Assembly: GCA_964646605.1 (NCBI GenBank)
Contig: CAZYEX010000003.1
Location: forward strand, 1-64,000
DNA: 64,000 bases
Direction of reading: 5' to 3'
Source: SBAX01 sp964646605
GTDB lineage: Bacteria; Planctomycetota; Phycisphaerae; UBA1845
Shown here: positions 44,045-53,600 of the stretch, piece by piece
Layout: each line of letters begins with the position of its first letter
Position numbering within the stretch: the first letter of the stretch is position 1
Translations under genes and position numbers: made by a program
The notes under the pieces: model-generated
The model's input: only the letters and a program-made list of their open reading frames with translations
Told to the model about the DNA's origin: nothing
Databases searched by the model: none

Positions 44045-44806
44045 ATGCGAACCAAATTGATCGCCGGCAACTGGAAGATGCACAAAACGCTCGCCGAGGC
44101 CCGGGAGTTGACGGCCGCGGTCCGCGCGGCGTTGGAGGCGATGCCCGGCGCGGAGGGCGTCGAAGTGCTGATGTGTCCCCCCGTCCAGCTTCTGTTCCCC
44201 ATGGCCAAGGCCCTGGCCGGCTCGCCGATCAGGCTCGGAGCGCAGAACGCCCATTACGAATCGCACGGGGCCTTCACCGGTGAAGTCTCCGTACCCATGC
44301 TCAAGGAGACCGGCTGCACGCACGTCATCATCGGACACAGCGAAAGACGACATCTTTTCCACGAGGACAACCCGCTCTTGGCCAAGAAAGTCCGAGCCGT
44401 CGTCCACGCCGGGCTTACCGTGATCTATTGCATCGGCGAGACCCTCGAAGAGCGCGATCGAAGTCAAACCAACGCCGTTCTTCAGCGCCAGATCGCCGAG
44501 GTCCTCGGCCCCGACGTACCCCCCGACCGGCTGGTGATCGCCTACGAACCGGTCTGGGCCATCGGGACCGGCAAGACCGCGACTCCCCAACAGGCCCAGG
44601 ACGCCCACGCCTTCATCCGCACGCGCCTGGCCGCGGTGTACGGACCCCCCACCGCCGACCCAATCCGCATCCTCTACGGCGGAAGCGTAAAACCGGGCAA
44701 CGCCGCCGAACTCCTCGCCCAATCGGACCTCGACGGCGCCCTGGTCGGCGGCGCCTGCCTCGCCGTGGCGGACTTTCTGGCCATTATCCAAGCCGCAATT
44801 CGCTAG
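44045..44806 (+). CDS. tpiA: triosephosphate isomerase
   Basis: A 253-residue cytoplasmic enzyme interconverting dihydroxyacetone phosphate and glyceraldehyde 3-phosphate. GNWKMHKT holds the active-site Asn and Lys, IIGHSERR the catalytic His, AYEPVWAIGTGKTAT the catalytic Glu and flexible loop, and LYGGSVKPGNA the phosphate-binding loop. Length is normal. It sits upstream of secG, a common arrangement in bacteria. A short GC hairpin (44815-44827) follows the stop. Confidence 0.97.
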   Translation: MRTKLIAGNWKMHKTLAEARELTAAVRAALEAMPGAEGVEVLMCPPVQLLFPMAKALAGSPIRLGAQNAHYESHGAFTGEVSVPMLKETGCTHVIIGHSERRHLFHEDNPLLAKKVRAVVHAGLTVIYCIGETLEERDRSQTNAVLQRQIAEVLGPDVPPDRLVIAYEPVWAIGTGKTATPQQAQDAHAFIRTRLAAVYGPPTADPIRILYGGSVKPGNAAELLAQSDLDGALVGGACLAVADFLAIIQAAIR

Positions 44807-44920
44807 CCCACCGGCCCCGCGGCGGGGGTTTGGCAGCCGAAGACCGATCGGCTATCATGGCCCTTGTGAGTTGGTCTACGTTGGGGTTTACGGACCTCCT
44901 GAACCGCTAGGGATGTGAAC

Positions 44921-45445
44921 ATGTTGGCAGACCTAACCTGGGGCCAGTGGTCGCTGGCCTGGCTTATTGCGTTCGTTTGTTTCCTGTTGGTCGTCGTGAT
45001 CCTTCTCCAAAAAGGACGTGGTGGCGGGCTGGCGGGGGCGTTCGGAGGCGCGGGAGGCACCAGCGCCTTCGGAGCCAAGACCGGCGACGTCTTCACCTGG
45101 ATCACCGTGATCGTCGCTTCGGTGTTTGTGCTGCTGACGGTCGTAGCCAACTTCGCCTTCGACGAAAGCGCCAAGCCCAAAGTCGAAGCCGTCGCGGAAC
45201 CGGCCTCCCCTGACGTGCCGTTCGAACTGATCCCCTCCACGACGCCGCCCGGTCGACCGGTCCCCTTCAGGGTGGGAATCGATCCTGTGACTGGCGAGCA
45301 AGGGATCACGATCATTCCGTCGCCGCCGCCGTCGGGCGCCACGACGACAACGGCGCCGCCGCCTGCGGATAAACCCGCGAGCCCGCCTGCCGCGGAGCCG
45401 CCCCCGGCTGCGGAACCCAAGAAGGAAGATCGCCCGAATCCATGA
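44921..45445 (+). CDS. secG: SecG, protein translocase subunit
   Basis: A 174-residue inner-membrane subunit of the SecYEG channel. Two helices (about residues 10-27 and 58-77) flank the conserved loop LLQKGRGGGLAGAFGG and SAFGAKTGDV. The Pro/Ala-rich C-terminal extension of about 90 residues is unusual, since typical SecG is near 75-110 residues; it contains a proline-rich tail (APPPADKPASPPA). ATG at 44921 is preferred because AGGG lies 8 bases upstream; GTG at 44915 is possible. It overlaps yicC as ATGA. Confidence 0.92.
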   Translation: MLADLTWGQWSLAWLIAFVCFLLVVVILLQKGRGGGLAGAFGGAGGTSAFGAKTGDVFTWITVIVASVFVLLTVVANFAFDESAKPKVEAVAEPASPDVPFELIPSTTPPGRPVPFRVGIDPVTGEQGITIIPSPPPSGATTTTAPPPADKPASPPAAEPPPAAEPKKEDRPNP

Positions 45446-46323
45446 TTCTCTCGATGACCGGATACGGGTCGGCCCGGCACGCCGAAAACGGCGTGTGCCA
45501 CGACCTGGAAGTCCGTAGCGTCAACAACCGGTATTTGAAGCTCTCCATCAAGCTCCCCGACCCCTTGCAGTTTGCGGAGAGCGAGGTTGATAAACTCCTA
45601 CGGCAACGACTCGCCCGCGGCAGCGTGACCTACACCCTGCGAGTTCGGGGTGACGCGACGGCTGCTCCGCCGGTGGACATGGCCATGTTGCAACAGTACG
45701 TAAACGTTCTTTCCACGGTCCGACTTCCCTCGGGTGTATCCGCGGTGATCGACCTAGCGGCCATCGCCGCCCTCCCGGGGGTGACTGAACCTCTGAACCT
45801 GGACGAGGAAGCGCGGCGAAAGCAGTTGACGGTGATAGCCGGCCTCACGCAGCGAGGTTTGGATGCCTTGGTCGCCATGCGCCGCGAGGAGGGGAAAACC
45901 CTCGGCACGGACCTGAACAACGGTTGCGCGGCCATGCGTGTGCGGCTGGCCTCCATCGCCGAACGCGCTCCCAAGGTGCTCGATGAATACCGCGATCGCC
46001 TGCAAACCCGGGTGCGAACGCTCATGCAGTCCGGCGGATTCGAGCTGGAACACGACGCCTTGGCCCGCGAGGTCGCACTCTTCGCCGAGCGCTGCGATAT
46101 CAGCGAGGAGATCAACCGCCTCACCTCGCACCTGGATCAGTTTGCCGAGCTGTGCGAACGCGGCGAGCAGGTGGGGCGAACCATGGACTTTTTGGCCCAG
46201 GAGATGCTCCGCGAGGCCAACACCATCGGTTCCAAGAGCAACGACGCCACCATCGCCCGCAACGTCGTCGAGCTCAAGGGGCTGATTGATCGACTAAAAG
46301 AACAGGTGCAGAACGTGGAGTGA
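45442..46323 (+). CDS. yicC: YicC-family endoribonuclease
   Basis: A 293-residue member of the YicC family, now known as metal-dependent endoribonucleases. The start MILSMTGYGSA and SVNNRYLKLSIKLP are diagnostic, as is the C-terminal DUF1732 part with DISEEINRLTSHLDQF and GRTMDFLAQEMLREANTIGSKS. It starts inside the secG stop (ATGA) and its own TGA overlaps the first heptamer of the array in which gmk starts. The order yicC-gmk-rpoZ-coaC is conserved in many bacteria. Confidence 0.93.
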   Translation: MILSMTGYGSARHAENGVCHDLEVRSVNNRYLKLSIKLPDPLQFAESEVDKLLRQRLARGSVTYTLRVRGDATAAPPVDMAMLQQYVNVLSTVRLPSGVSAVIDLAAIAALPGVTEPLNLDEEARRKQLTVIAGLTQRGLDALVAMRREEGKTLGTDLNNGCAAMRVRLASIAERAPKVLDEYRDRLQTRVRTLMQSGGFELEHDALAREVALFAERCDISEEINRLTSHLDQFAELCERGEQVGRTMDFLAQEMLREANTIGSKSNDATIARNVVELKGLIDRLKEQVQNVE

Positions 46324-46356
46324 ATGCCGAATGAGGAATGCGGAATGCGGAATGAA
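46322..46356 (+). repeat. GAATGNN heptamer array at the yicC-gmk joint
   Basis: Five contiguous heptamers: GAATGCC, GAATGAG, GAATGCG, GAATGCG, GAATGAA. The yicC stop overlaps the first unit. Every unit contains an ATG; those at 46324 and 46345 are in frame with gmk, so the array supplies the annotated start and the first codons MPNEECGMRNE. Confidence 0.88.
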
Positions 46357-46944
46357 ACACCTTCCTCGGCTTCACGAGGGTGCTTGATCGTGATCAGCGG
46401 GCCTTCGGGGGCGGGGAAGACCTCGATCTGCAAGGCCCTGATGGAGCAGTTGCCGGGCGCCGTGTGGAGCGTGTCGGTAACCACTCGCCCGCCGCGGTCG
46501 GGTGAAGTGGACGGGCAGAGCTACCGCTTCGTGACGGCGGTGGAGTTTGAACGCATGCGGACCGCCGGGGAGCTGTTGGAGAGCGCCGAATACGTCGGGC
46601 ATCGCTACGGCACTCCACGCCAACCCGTCGAGGCGGCGCTGGCTGCGGGAAAGAACATGGTGATGGAAATCGACGTACAAGGGGGTATGCAGGTCGCGGC
46701 CAAAATGCCCGAGTCCGTTCGCATTTTCGTCCTTCCCCCCAACACGGAATCGCTCCGTGCCCGTTTGGAGGGACGCAAAACCGAGGCCGCCGAACAACTG
46801 AGCAAACGCCTGGCCGAGGCCGACGGCGAAATCGCCACCGCCCGCGACAGCGGAGGCTATCCCCATTTTGTGGTGAACGACGTTCTCGACGCCACGGTCG
46901 AACAAGTGAAACGCATAATCGAACAGGAGCGAGCACGACCATGA
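46324..46944 (+). CDS. gmk: guanylate kinase
   Basis: A 206-residue nucleotide kinase making GDP from GMP and ATP. The P-loop ISGPSGAGKTS, TTRPPRSGEVDGQSYRF (GMP binding), EYVGHRYGTP and EIDVQGGMQVA are typical. Homologues usually begin only a few residues before the P-loop motif; here about 20 extra residues are encoded by the heptamer array. A TTG at 46384 with GAGGG four bases upstream could be the ancestral or alternative start. The TGA overlaps the rpoZ ATG. Confidence 0.93.
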   Translation: MPNEECGMRNETPSSASRGCLIVISGPSGAGKTSICKALMEQLPGAVWSVSVTTRPPRSGEVDGQSYRFVTAVEFERMRTAGELLESAEYVGHRYGTPRQPVEAALAAGKNMVMEIDVQGGMQVAAKMPESVRIFVLPPNTESLRARLEGRKTEAAEQLSKRLAEADGEIATARDSGGYPHFVVNDVLDATVEQVKRIIEQERARP

Positions 46945-47165
46945 TCGAAGCTTTGCGACATGACCATCTCATCGAAAAAGCGGGCGGACGATTCAAGCTC
47001 ACCGTGCTGATTCAACGCCGCTGGCTGCAACTTTTACAGGGCGCGCGTCCCATGGTCGAACCCAAGGGTCTGACCGAAATGGAGGTCGTGATCCGAGAGA
47101 TCCTGGAAGGCAAGATCGACTTCGACATGCCCGCGGAGGTCGCCAACGACGAGCCGTCAACGTAG
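46941..47165 (+). CDS. rpoZ: RNA polymerase omega subunit
   Basis: A 74-residue protein matching the omega subunit, which helps assemble RNA polymerase. DHLIEKAGGRFKLTVLIQRR fits the conserved N-terminal helix region, and EMEVVIREILEGKIDF the second conserved part. The ATG overlaps the gmk stop. Position between gmk and coaC supports the call. Its TAG is in the sequence GTAGCGC, the same heptanucleotide that begins the palindromic elements in this window. Confidence 0.85.
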   Translation: MIEALRHDHLIEKAGGRFKLTVLIQRRWLQLLQGARPMVEPKGLTEMEVVIREILEGKIDFDMPAEVANDEPST

Positions 47166-47201
47166 CGCTCGCCGCGCCGTCCGGTCACGGAACCCAATAA
47201 C

Positions 47202-47786
47202 GTGTCTGCAACCGATCTAGCGGGATACGAGGTCCTCGTCGGGGTCTGCGGCGGCATCTCCGCCTACAAGGTCGCCGATGTGGTCTCCAAGCTGGTGCAG
47301 CGCGGCGCCGGAGTCACCGTGGCGATGACCGCAGCGGCCCGGCGATTCGTCCAACCCCTCACCTTTCAGGCCCTCTCCGGACGCGACGTCCTGGTGGACC
47401 TCTGGGATTCGGAAAAGTCCGGCGACGTGCAGCACATCGCCTTGACCGGCGCCGCGGACGGCGTGCTGATCGCCCCGGCTACGGCCAACATCATCGGCAA
47501 GATCGCCTCGGGCATCGCCGACGAACTGGTGACAACGCTTGTCATCAGCGCCGCCTCTCCCGTCATCCTCGCCCCGGCCATGAACGACCGCATGTGGGCC
47601 AACGCAATCGTGCAGGAAAACGTCGCCAAGCTCACTCGCCTCGGTTACGCTTTCGTCGGACCCGCCGAGGGCTGGCTGGCCTGCCGCAGCGTAGGTCCAG
47701 GCCGAATGGCCGAACCCACGGAAATCCTCGATCGCCTCGTCGAGCAGCTCCGCGCCAAACCCCCTAAGCGAACCGCAACCCCGTAG
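47202..47786 (+). CDS. coaC: phosphopantothenoylcysteine decarboxylase (CoaC domain only)
   Basis: A 194-residue flavoprotein of coenzyme A synthesis. GVCGGISAYK binds FMN and PAMNDRMW is the substrate-recognition motif. The partner CoaB synthetase domain, usually fused in bacteria, is absent, so this is a monofunctional CoaC and CoaB must be encoded elsewhere. The start is GTG at 47202. The stop TAG is inside a variant of the palindromic element. Confidence 0.88.
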   Translation: MSATDLAGYEVLVGVCGGISAYKVADVVSKLVQRGAGVTVAMTAAARRFVQPLTFQALSGRDVLVDLWDSEKSGDVQHIALTGAADGVLIAPATANIIGKIASGIADELVTTLVISAASPVILAPAMNDRMWANAIVQENVAKLTRLGYAFVGPAEGWLACRSVGPGRMAEPTEILDRLVEQLRAKPPKRTATP

Positions 47787-47808
47787 CGCCGCCGCTTGTG
47801 CGCGGCGC
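47783..47808 (+). repeat. variant palindromic element at the coaC stop
   Basis: GTAG followed by outer arms GCGCCGC/GCGGCGC and the conserved CTTGT-like centre. Compared with other copies, an A:T pair in the stem has become G:C, and two inner pairs are lost. Its TAG (47784-47786) is the coaC stop. Confidence 0.7.
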
Positions 47809-47842
47809 TCAACCGCACTCCGTGCTTCGCCCGGGGCGGCCT

Positions 47843-49009
47843 TCATGCCGAACTTCTGCTGGCTTCGCGCCGCGCCGCGGTCAGATCAGGAATGAACGAC
47901 GAGGTAGTGACGGTCGCGAGAACTTCGTCCCGATGGGCCTGGGCAACGGCGGAGCGTGCCGGGCGCGGGGCCGCCGCAAGGTGTTCGTCGAAGAACGCCG
48001 CCAGACGCCGTCCGTACAACACGGGTAGCATCATGACGCTTTGGTTGTGGGTAGCCCCGGGGACGATCCACAACGACTTGGGCCCCCGAGCCAGATCGAA
48101 CAAGTCCTGCGATTGAGCCACGGGGATGTAGCTGTCTTTTTCACCATGAATCAGGAAGATCGGCGTCCGACCCACACGCACCATGGCCTTGCGTACCGAA
48201 GGGAACCGGCAACCCGAACGCCGGGCGCACTCCCGAAACAACATCCAACGCAGGAAACGCCAGACCATCGGCGGGTGATTCTCGGCCACCACGCGGATGC
48301 GCGCGAACGCATTGGCGAACCGACGCATGAAGTACTCCAGCGTCGTTTCGCTGAACGCACCGTCGGTGACAATCGCCCGAACATCCTCGATGCCCGCCGC
48401 GGCCAGGATCGCCGCCCCCCCGCCTCGCGACACGCCGAACACGCCGATCTCCCGTGGACGGTCGTGCAGCTCCAGATACGAACCAATGGACGCCATCGCC
48501 CCGAGCATATCGGCGCGCTCGCGATCGCTCGGCCATTGCCGCGGACGATAGCCCTCCTCCGGCTGCGACCCGCCGTGGTTGCGAAAATCAAACGCAAACA
48601 CGTCGTAACCGGCCTCGAGCAAACCACGGCAATACCGAGCACAACTACTCCGATCGCTGCCGAACTCATGGGCGAAGACAATCATCCCCGCCGGCCGCTC
48701 GCGGGCTTGGTCACCCGAGAGGATCACGCCTTCAAGGCGGTGCCCGTCCGCGGCCCGGAACGTCACCTCCTCCCCCGCCGGGCGCGAGGCGTCGCTCCCG
48801 TTCTCATGGTTCGGGGCCAGATCATCCAGAATGTTCATCATGATGCGGATGTACTTGCGGAGGATCAACGCCGGGTAGATCAGCAACAACCCAACCAGCA
48901 CAACGGCCAAGAGGACCCATCCGCTGGTCAACGCCGGCGACGGCAGCGAAATACCCATGACCTGACTCGACAACGAAGATCCCACCGTCGTAGCAAGACC
49001 GGGCCTCAT
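47843..49009 (-). CDS. membrane-anchored alpha/beta hydrolase
   Basis: A 388-residue hydrolase. An N-terminal transmembrane segment (GWVLLAVVLVGLLLIYPAL) precedes an alpha/beta-hydrolase domain with FAHEFGSDRSS (oxyanion region), nucleophile elbow GVSRGGG (Ser), IHGEKDSYIP (Asp region) and VPGATHNQS (His). The fold resembles BAAT/prolyl-oligopeptidase-like esterases. The start is uncertain: ATG at 49009 or 48958; the frame further upstream to 49162 has no protein character. It runs opposite to coaC, and the two stops are 56 bases apart. Confidence 0.8.
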   Translation of the reverse strand: MRPGLATTVGSSLSSQVMGISLPSPALTSGWVLLAVVLVGLLLIYPALILRKYIRIMMNILDDLAPNHENGSDASRPAGEEVTFRAADGHRLEGVILSGDQARERPAGMIVFAHEFGSDRSSCARYCRGLLEAGYDVFAFDFRNHGGSQPEEGYRPRQWPSDRERADMLGAMASIGSYLELHDRPREIGVFGVSRGGGAAILAAAGIEDVRAIVTDGAFSETTLEYFMRRFANAFARIRVVAENHPPMVWRFLRWMLFRECARRSGCRFPSVRKAMVRVGRTPIFLIHGEKDSYIPVAQSQDLFDLARGPKSLWIVPGATHNQSVMMLPVLYGRRLAAFFDEHLAAAPRPARSAVAQAHRDEVLATVTTSSFIPDLTAARREASRSSA

Positions 49010-49226
49010 CGCCCAAGCATCCGCGGGAACGGTCCCGCGATCCTGACGGGCAAGCCCTCCCGCATGCCGGTCCCGCGCCTCCCCCGCAGAGCGTTGTTTA
49101 CCGATCGTCCGCCGGCGGTTCAAGTCTTTAGCACCGCCCGCCACGAGTTCTGACACCATCAAGCCGGGTAAGGTTACATTCGGTTTCGGTTTTTTTTCGA
49201 CACGACGTGCGGATCGCCCTGTGAGT

Positions 49227-50183
49227 TCACGGGGTCCAGGCAGGATAGAGCGGTTTTTTACCTTGCAGGACGCGGATTACGTCGTCCACCACGTCGTTCA
49301 TCCGCGCAAGTCCGCCAGTGCTCCGGGCGGCAATGTGCGGCGTAAAAAGCGTGTTGGGGGCCGATAGCAGCGGATGGTCCACAGGGGGAGGCTCGGGGTC
49401 GAACACGTCCAACGCCGCCCCACCCAGGCGACCCTCGACCAGAGCCTTCGCCAACGCGACCTGATCGACCACTCCTCCGCGGGCCGTGTTGATGAGAAAG
49501 GCCCCGGGCCTGAACTTGGCCAGCGCCGCCCCATCGACCATCTCCCGCGTCGTCTCATCCAGGGGCACGTGGAGGCTGACCACGTCCGCCGCTCGGTAGA
49601 CTTCGTCCTTGCTCAGCGGCATCGCCGCCACGTCGAGCCAACCGGGCGACACGACATCGTTGTAGACCACCTTCATGTGAAAGCCGTGGCGACAGCGCCG
49701 CGCCACAGCCTGGCCGATCCGCCCCATGCCGATGATCCCCAGAGTGAGTTCGCCAAGCTCCCCGGCCACCGCCCGTTCCCGAGCCTCGTAGAATCGACCC
49801 TCGCGCACCCCCGCATCGCCCGCGCGCAGCCCGCGCACCAATGCGATGAGCAAACCAACGGTGAGGTCTGCCGCCGCGTCCGTCGCCGCCCCGGGCGTGT
49901 ACACCACCACCACCCCGCGTTCTTGGGCCGCCGCGAGGTCGATGTTGTCCAACCCCACCCCTCCCCGCCCGATGACGCGAAGTCGCCGCGCGGATTCGAT
50001 CACCTTCCGCGTCACCACGGCCCGCGTGCGGACCAGCAGCGCCTCGCACTCCGCGACGGCTTCGCACAGACGGGTCTCGTCCCAAGACTCGAGGATCACC
50101 ACCTCGCCGATCGCCCGCAGTTTCCCAACTGCCCCGGCTTCAAACGGCTCAGCCAACACCAGGCGCATCGTCGTCGCAGTCAT
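49227..50183 (-). CDS. D-2-hydroxyacid dehydrogenase (phosphoglycerate dehydrogenase-like)
   Basis: A 318-residue NAD-dependent dehydrogenase. LGIIGMGRIGQAVARR is the Rossmann motif, NTARGGVVDQ contains the catalytic Arg, DVFDPEPPP the Glu, and TPHIAARSTGG the His. GRGGVGLDNIDL is typical of SerA-type enzymes, but the regulatory ACT domain of full-length SerA is absent, so serine synthesis is possible but not proven. GGAGG lies very close (two bases) to the chosen ATG; ATG at 50168 would be an alternative. Confidence 0.88.
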   Translation of the reverse strand: MTATTMRLVLAEPFEAGAVGKLRAIGEVVILESWDETRLCEAVAECEALLVRTRAVVTRKVIESARRLRVIGRGGVGLDNIDLAAAQERGVVVVYTPGAATDAAADLTVGLLIALVRGLRAGDAGVREGRFYEARERAVAGELGELTLGIIGMGRIGQAVARRCRHGFHMKVVYNDVVSPGWLDVAAMPLSKDEVYRAADVVSLHVPLDETTREMVDGAALAKFRPGAFLINTARGGVVDQVALAKALVEGRLGGAALDVFDPEPPPVDHPLLSAPNTLFTPHIAARSTGGLARMNDVVDDVIRVLQGKKPLYPAWTP

Positions 50184-50471
50184 GACCTCCCCCATGCTCT
50201 ACGCTCGACTCAAAGCCGTCCAGCGGCAGGGTCGATGCGTCCGCGCCCAATACTACCTCCAGTCACTCGCGGACGTACCCGTACCCGGAACGTCGCCGAA
50301 CCTTCGAGACTCGGATCCCGGAAACGCCTCCCGACCACAGTGTAAAACCGATGTAACCGGCGGTTGGGTTCGGGAGCGTGACGGCGGGACGTAGCTGGGG
50401 ACTCCGTCGGGTGACTCGCTTGACCGCCGTAAAGACAAGCACGTACGAACGGAAAGTGGAGCGATTCAGAC

Positions 50472-50544
<73 letters not shown>

Positions 50545-50613
50545 TCGGAAACGGAGCATTGCAACCGAAGAGGCCGGCGCGGTCAAGTCGGGTTGAGAAA
50601 CGAAGCGGCCGGC

Positions 50614-53600
50614 CTAGCGGGCCGGCGTAAACCGGCCCGCGGGAACGAATCGCGTGTTGTACTCGACTTGCCACGCGTCGTCCGACGTCCTTGAGGACGG
50701 GTTACCGGACGGCAGCGGGGCCACAAGATCCCCGTCCACGACGTTGTGGTCGGAATCCTTGTCCCAGCCGACAGAGTAGAAGAAGAGGCTGCGTCGCATC
50801 CCGTCGGGAATCGGCGGGAGCGAGGCGGCGTCGAACTCCAAAGTCAGCGCGTCGCCGGCGTTGAGAATCGCCAGGGCGTCGTCGCGCGAGGTCAACAGAG
50901 GAAGCACGTCCCCGTATCGAGTACACCAACCCTGCAGCGTGGTTCGCCAGGGGGGCGAATCCGACACGCGGGCATGGTCCGGGGTGGTCGGATGACCGGG
51001 AGCGCGAGATCGGATTTCGGAGAACCCTCGCCAAATCAGTTGCGCACTTGCCGGCGAAAGTGAATGGATCCGCCGATCGTTCGCCGGCCGCCTTTCGAAG
51101 AGGGCGATTCGATCCCATCGGATTTCGAACGAGGTGGTGAGTCGCAGGCGGCGTGCGTTCGAAGGGAGTTTGCCGGCGAGGTCGCAGAGAATGGTCTTGG
51201 TTTTCCCGGCGGGCATACCCACGACGACGTCCAGGGGCGTCCACTGGTCGGCACTGGTCTCGACGGACAGCGTCGGCGGAAGGATGGTCAGAGCGCGGTT
51301 CTGCGACATGGCGATGTTGGTGCTGGCATCGCCGTATTGCAACCAACCCGTGAGCGCCAGCACCCACGGCTTACCCGCGTCGAGCGCCGCGAAGTCCAAT
51401 GTCAGCGTCATTGGATGGCACATGCCCCGATAGGGTGGTGGGAGCGGCGCTCCCGGTTCGGCGAAAACTCCGTCGATTTCGCGGAGGGCCTCGGTTCTAT
51501 CCCGACCGTCGTCGCCCATCGCGCTGGTGAGAGATCGGCGTGAGCCGAGGGCCCGCACGTCGGACGGCGGAAAGGGCGGGGACATGATCTTGTCAGTCGA
51601 ATGGACCTCCACGTCCGATGGATGATCGACGGCGAGCAGCTTCGCCTCGTCCAGGTACAGAACTTCGCGGAACTCTTCGGTAACCTGTAGCGTGTACCTT
51701 CCCGACCGCGAAGAGAATGACCCCGAGTCGCCGATCCACGCGATCTCGTCCGGGTCGGCGGGGAGCAGCACGTCACGGGAAAGCGATAGTCCGATCGGTG
51801 AGTTGCCCAGAATATCCGTCACGAAGCGAAACCCCGCCCCATCCCATGCATAAAGGAACGGACAGGAGCCCGTGGCGACGTTCTTCTCCAGAACGGTCAG
51901 CGGTTTTGCGGTCGGCACCACGTCGATTTGATTGTCCACGACCCCGTTGGTCCAGAGGGTTTGCAAGGCGTCGAGGCGCGAGTGCTTCTCCACGCCGATT
52001 TCGACGGGCAACGAATCCACGCTGCGGGTTACCCAAAACGGACCTTGGCGAAGCTCGACGTGGGTGCCGAGTCCCGTCGGGTTGGTTTTGACGGTAACCA
52101 GCTTCAACTTCAATTGGCGGTTGGCGTTCCCGCCGTCGTTGCGGAGCCAACGCAAGCCGCCGCCCTCCGCGACCAGCAGCAGATCGCTGTCACCGTCGGT
52201 ATCCACATCGGCGGCGAGCACCTCGCGCATAGGGGCGAAGGTCATCGCGCTCAATCCCAACGTCTCACTCACATTGGTCCAATCTCCTTTTGCGCCGGGA
52301 TTCCGCCAGACTTGCACGCCGCCGCCGGGCGGGGCTCGATCAAGGCGCCCGACGACGACGAGGTCCAGGCGGGCGTCGTTGTCGTAGTCCAACCACGCCG
52401 CGGCGGTCGGCTCGATGTCGCGCAGCTCGATCCGCCGCCGGTCTGCCCGTCCTCCATACAGGACCACCGACTGCGAACCCGAAAGGAGCAATACGTCCGC
52501 TTGTCCGTCGTTGTCGAGATCGTTGGTCAAAATCTGTCGCGCCGCGGGCCACGGTCCGGGCGGCTCTTTCATCGGCGCGAATCGCCCGGCGCGCTGGTTC
52601 TCGAATACCCAAGCAGGCTGATCGCTTCGCGCCACCACAAGATCGACGGCCATGTTGGAATCCAAATCGACGACGGCTACGTCCGATACGCCGCCGGTGG
52701 GGGTGATTCCCACCCGCGTGGTCACGTTCTCGAAGCGTGCATCGCCGTTGTTCTGCCAGAGGGCGATCCCCTCGGAACCGCCCAGAAGTAAATCCAAATC
52801 GCCGTCGTGCTCATAATCCACCCATCGCGCGTGCCGGGCCTGGATGCCCGAAAGGCCGGCCGCTTCGGTGACGTTGGCGAACACAAGCGGTCCGGTCCGT
52901 TTGAGCAAGCAGACGCCGCCCGGTCCGAGCAACAGGACGTCGTTTTTCGCATGGACCTTCGCGTCGTAGCGTTCTGCGGCGGGAACATCGTTGTGGAAGT
53001 CGCCGACGATGCAGGACGTGTACTTGGCCCCGGCCGGAAGCGAAGTCTCGACGGGCTTGATCTCAAATTTCCCGGACGGCGCGAATTTCATGAGAGCGAC
53101 GCGGTCCGATTCCACAACAACGAATTCGTATCGCCCCTCGTCATCCATTTCGAGTACAGCAACAGCGTCGCCCGTTTCCTCTCCCGCGGCGACGAACCGG
53201 ACCTCGATGCCAGGCTCCTGCGGCGAGACGGGCAGGGGCGCGGATTCCGGCTGGGTGTAGACGCAGCGTTCGAGCATTTCCGCGGTGCGCGTTTCGTCGC
53301 CGAAGAGCTTGCGCAGTCGGAGGAACTCCAAGTTGTGTTTCTGAAAACCCGCTTGGTCGCCCGCTTGGCGGGCGAAGTTGGCGAGTTTGTAGTGGGCGCT
53401 GCCGTGCTGCGGGTCGAGGCGGAGCGTCTCCTTCAGTTGTTCGACGGCCTTGTCGGTTCGACCCGCGGTTTGGTACGCCCGAGCCAGTTGATATCGAACC
53501 GTGGCCGAGTGCGGGTCCAACCGCGCCGCGGTCTCGAAGGGCGTCGCCGCGACGTCGAATCGGCTCAAACGCAGATTTGTGAGTCCTGTCAGATAACTCG

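Noticed and set aside
49190..49197. Run of eight T between the hydrolase and the hydroxyacid dehydrogenase genes
   Set aside because: Both genes are on the minus strand, where this run is A, and no stable hairpin precedes it on the plus strand.
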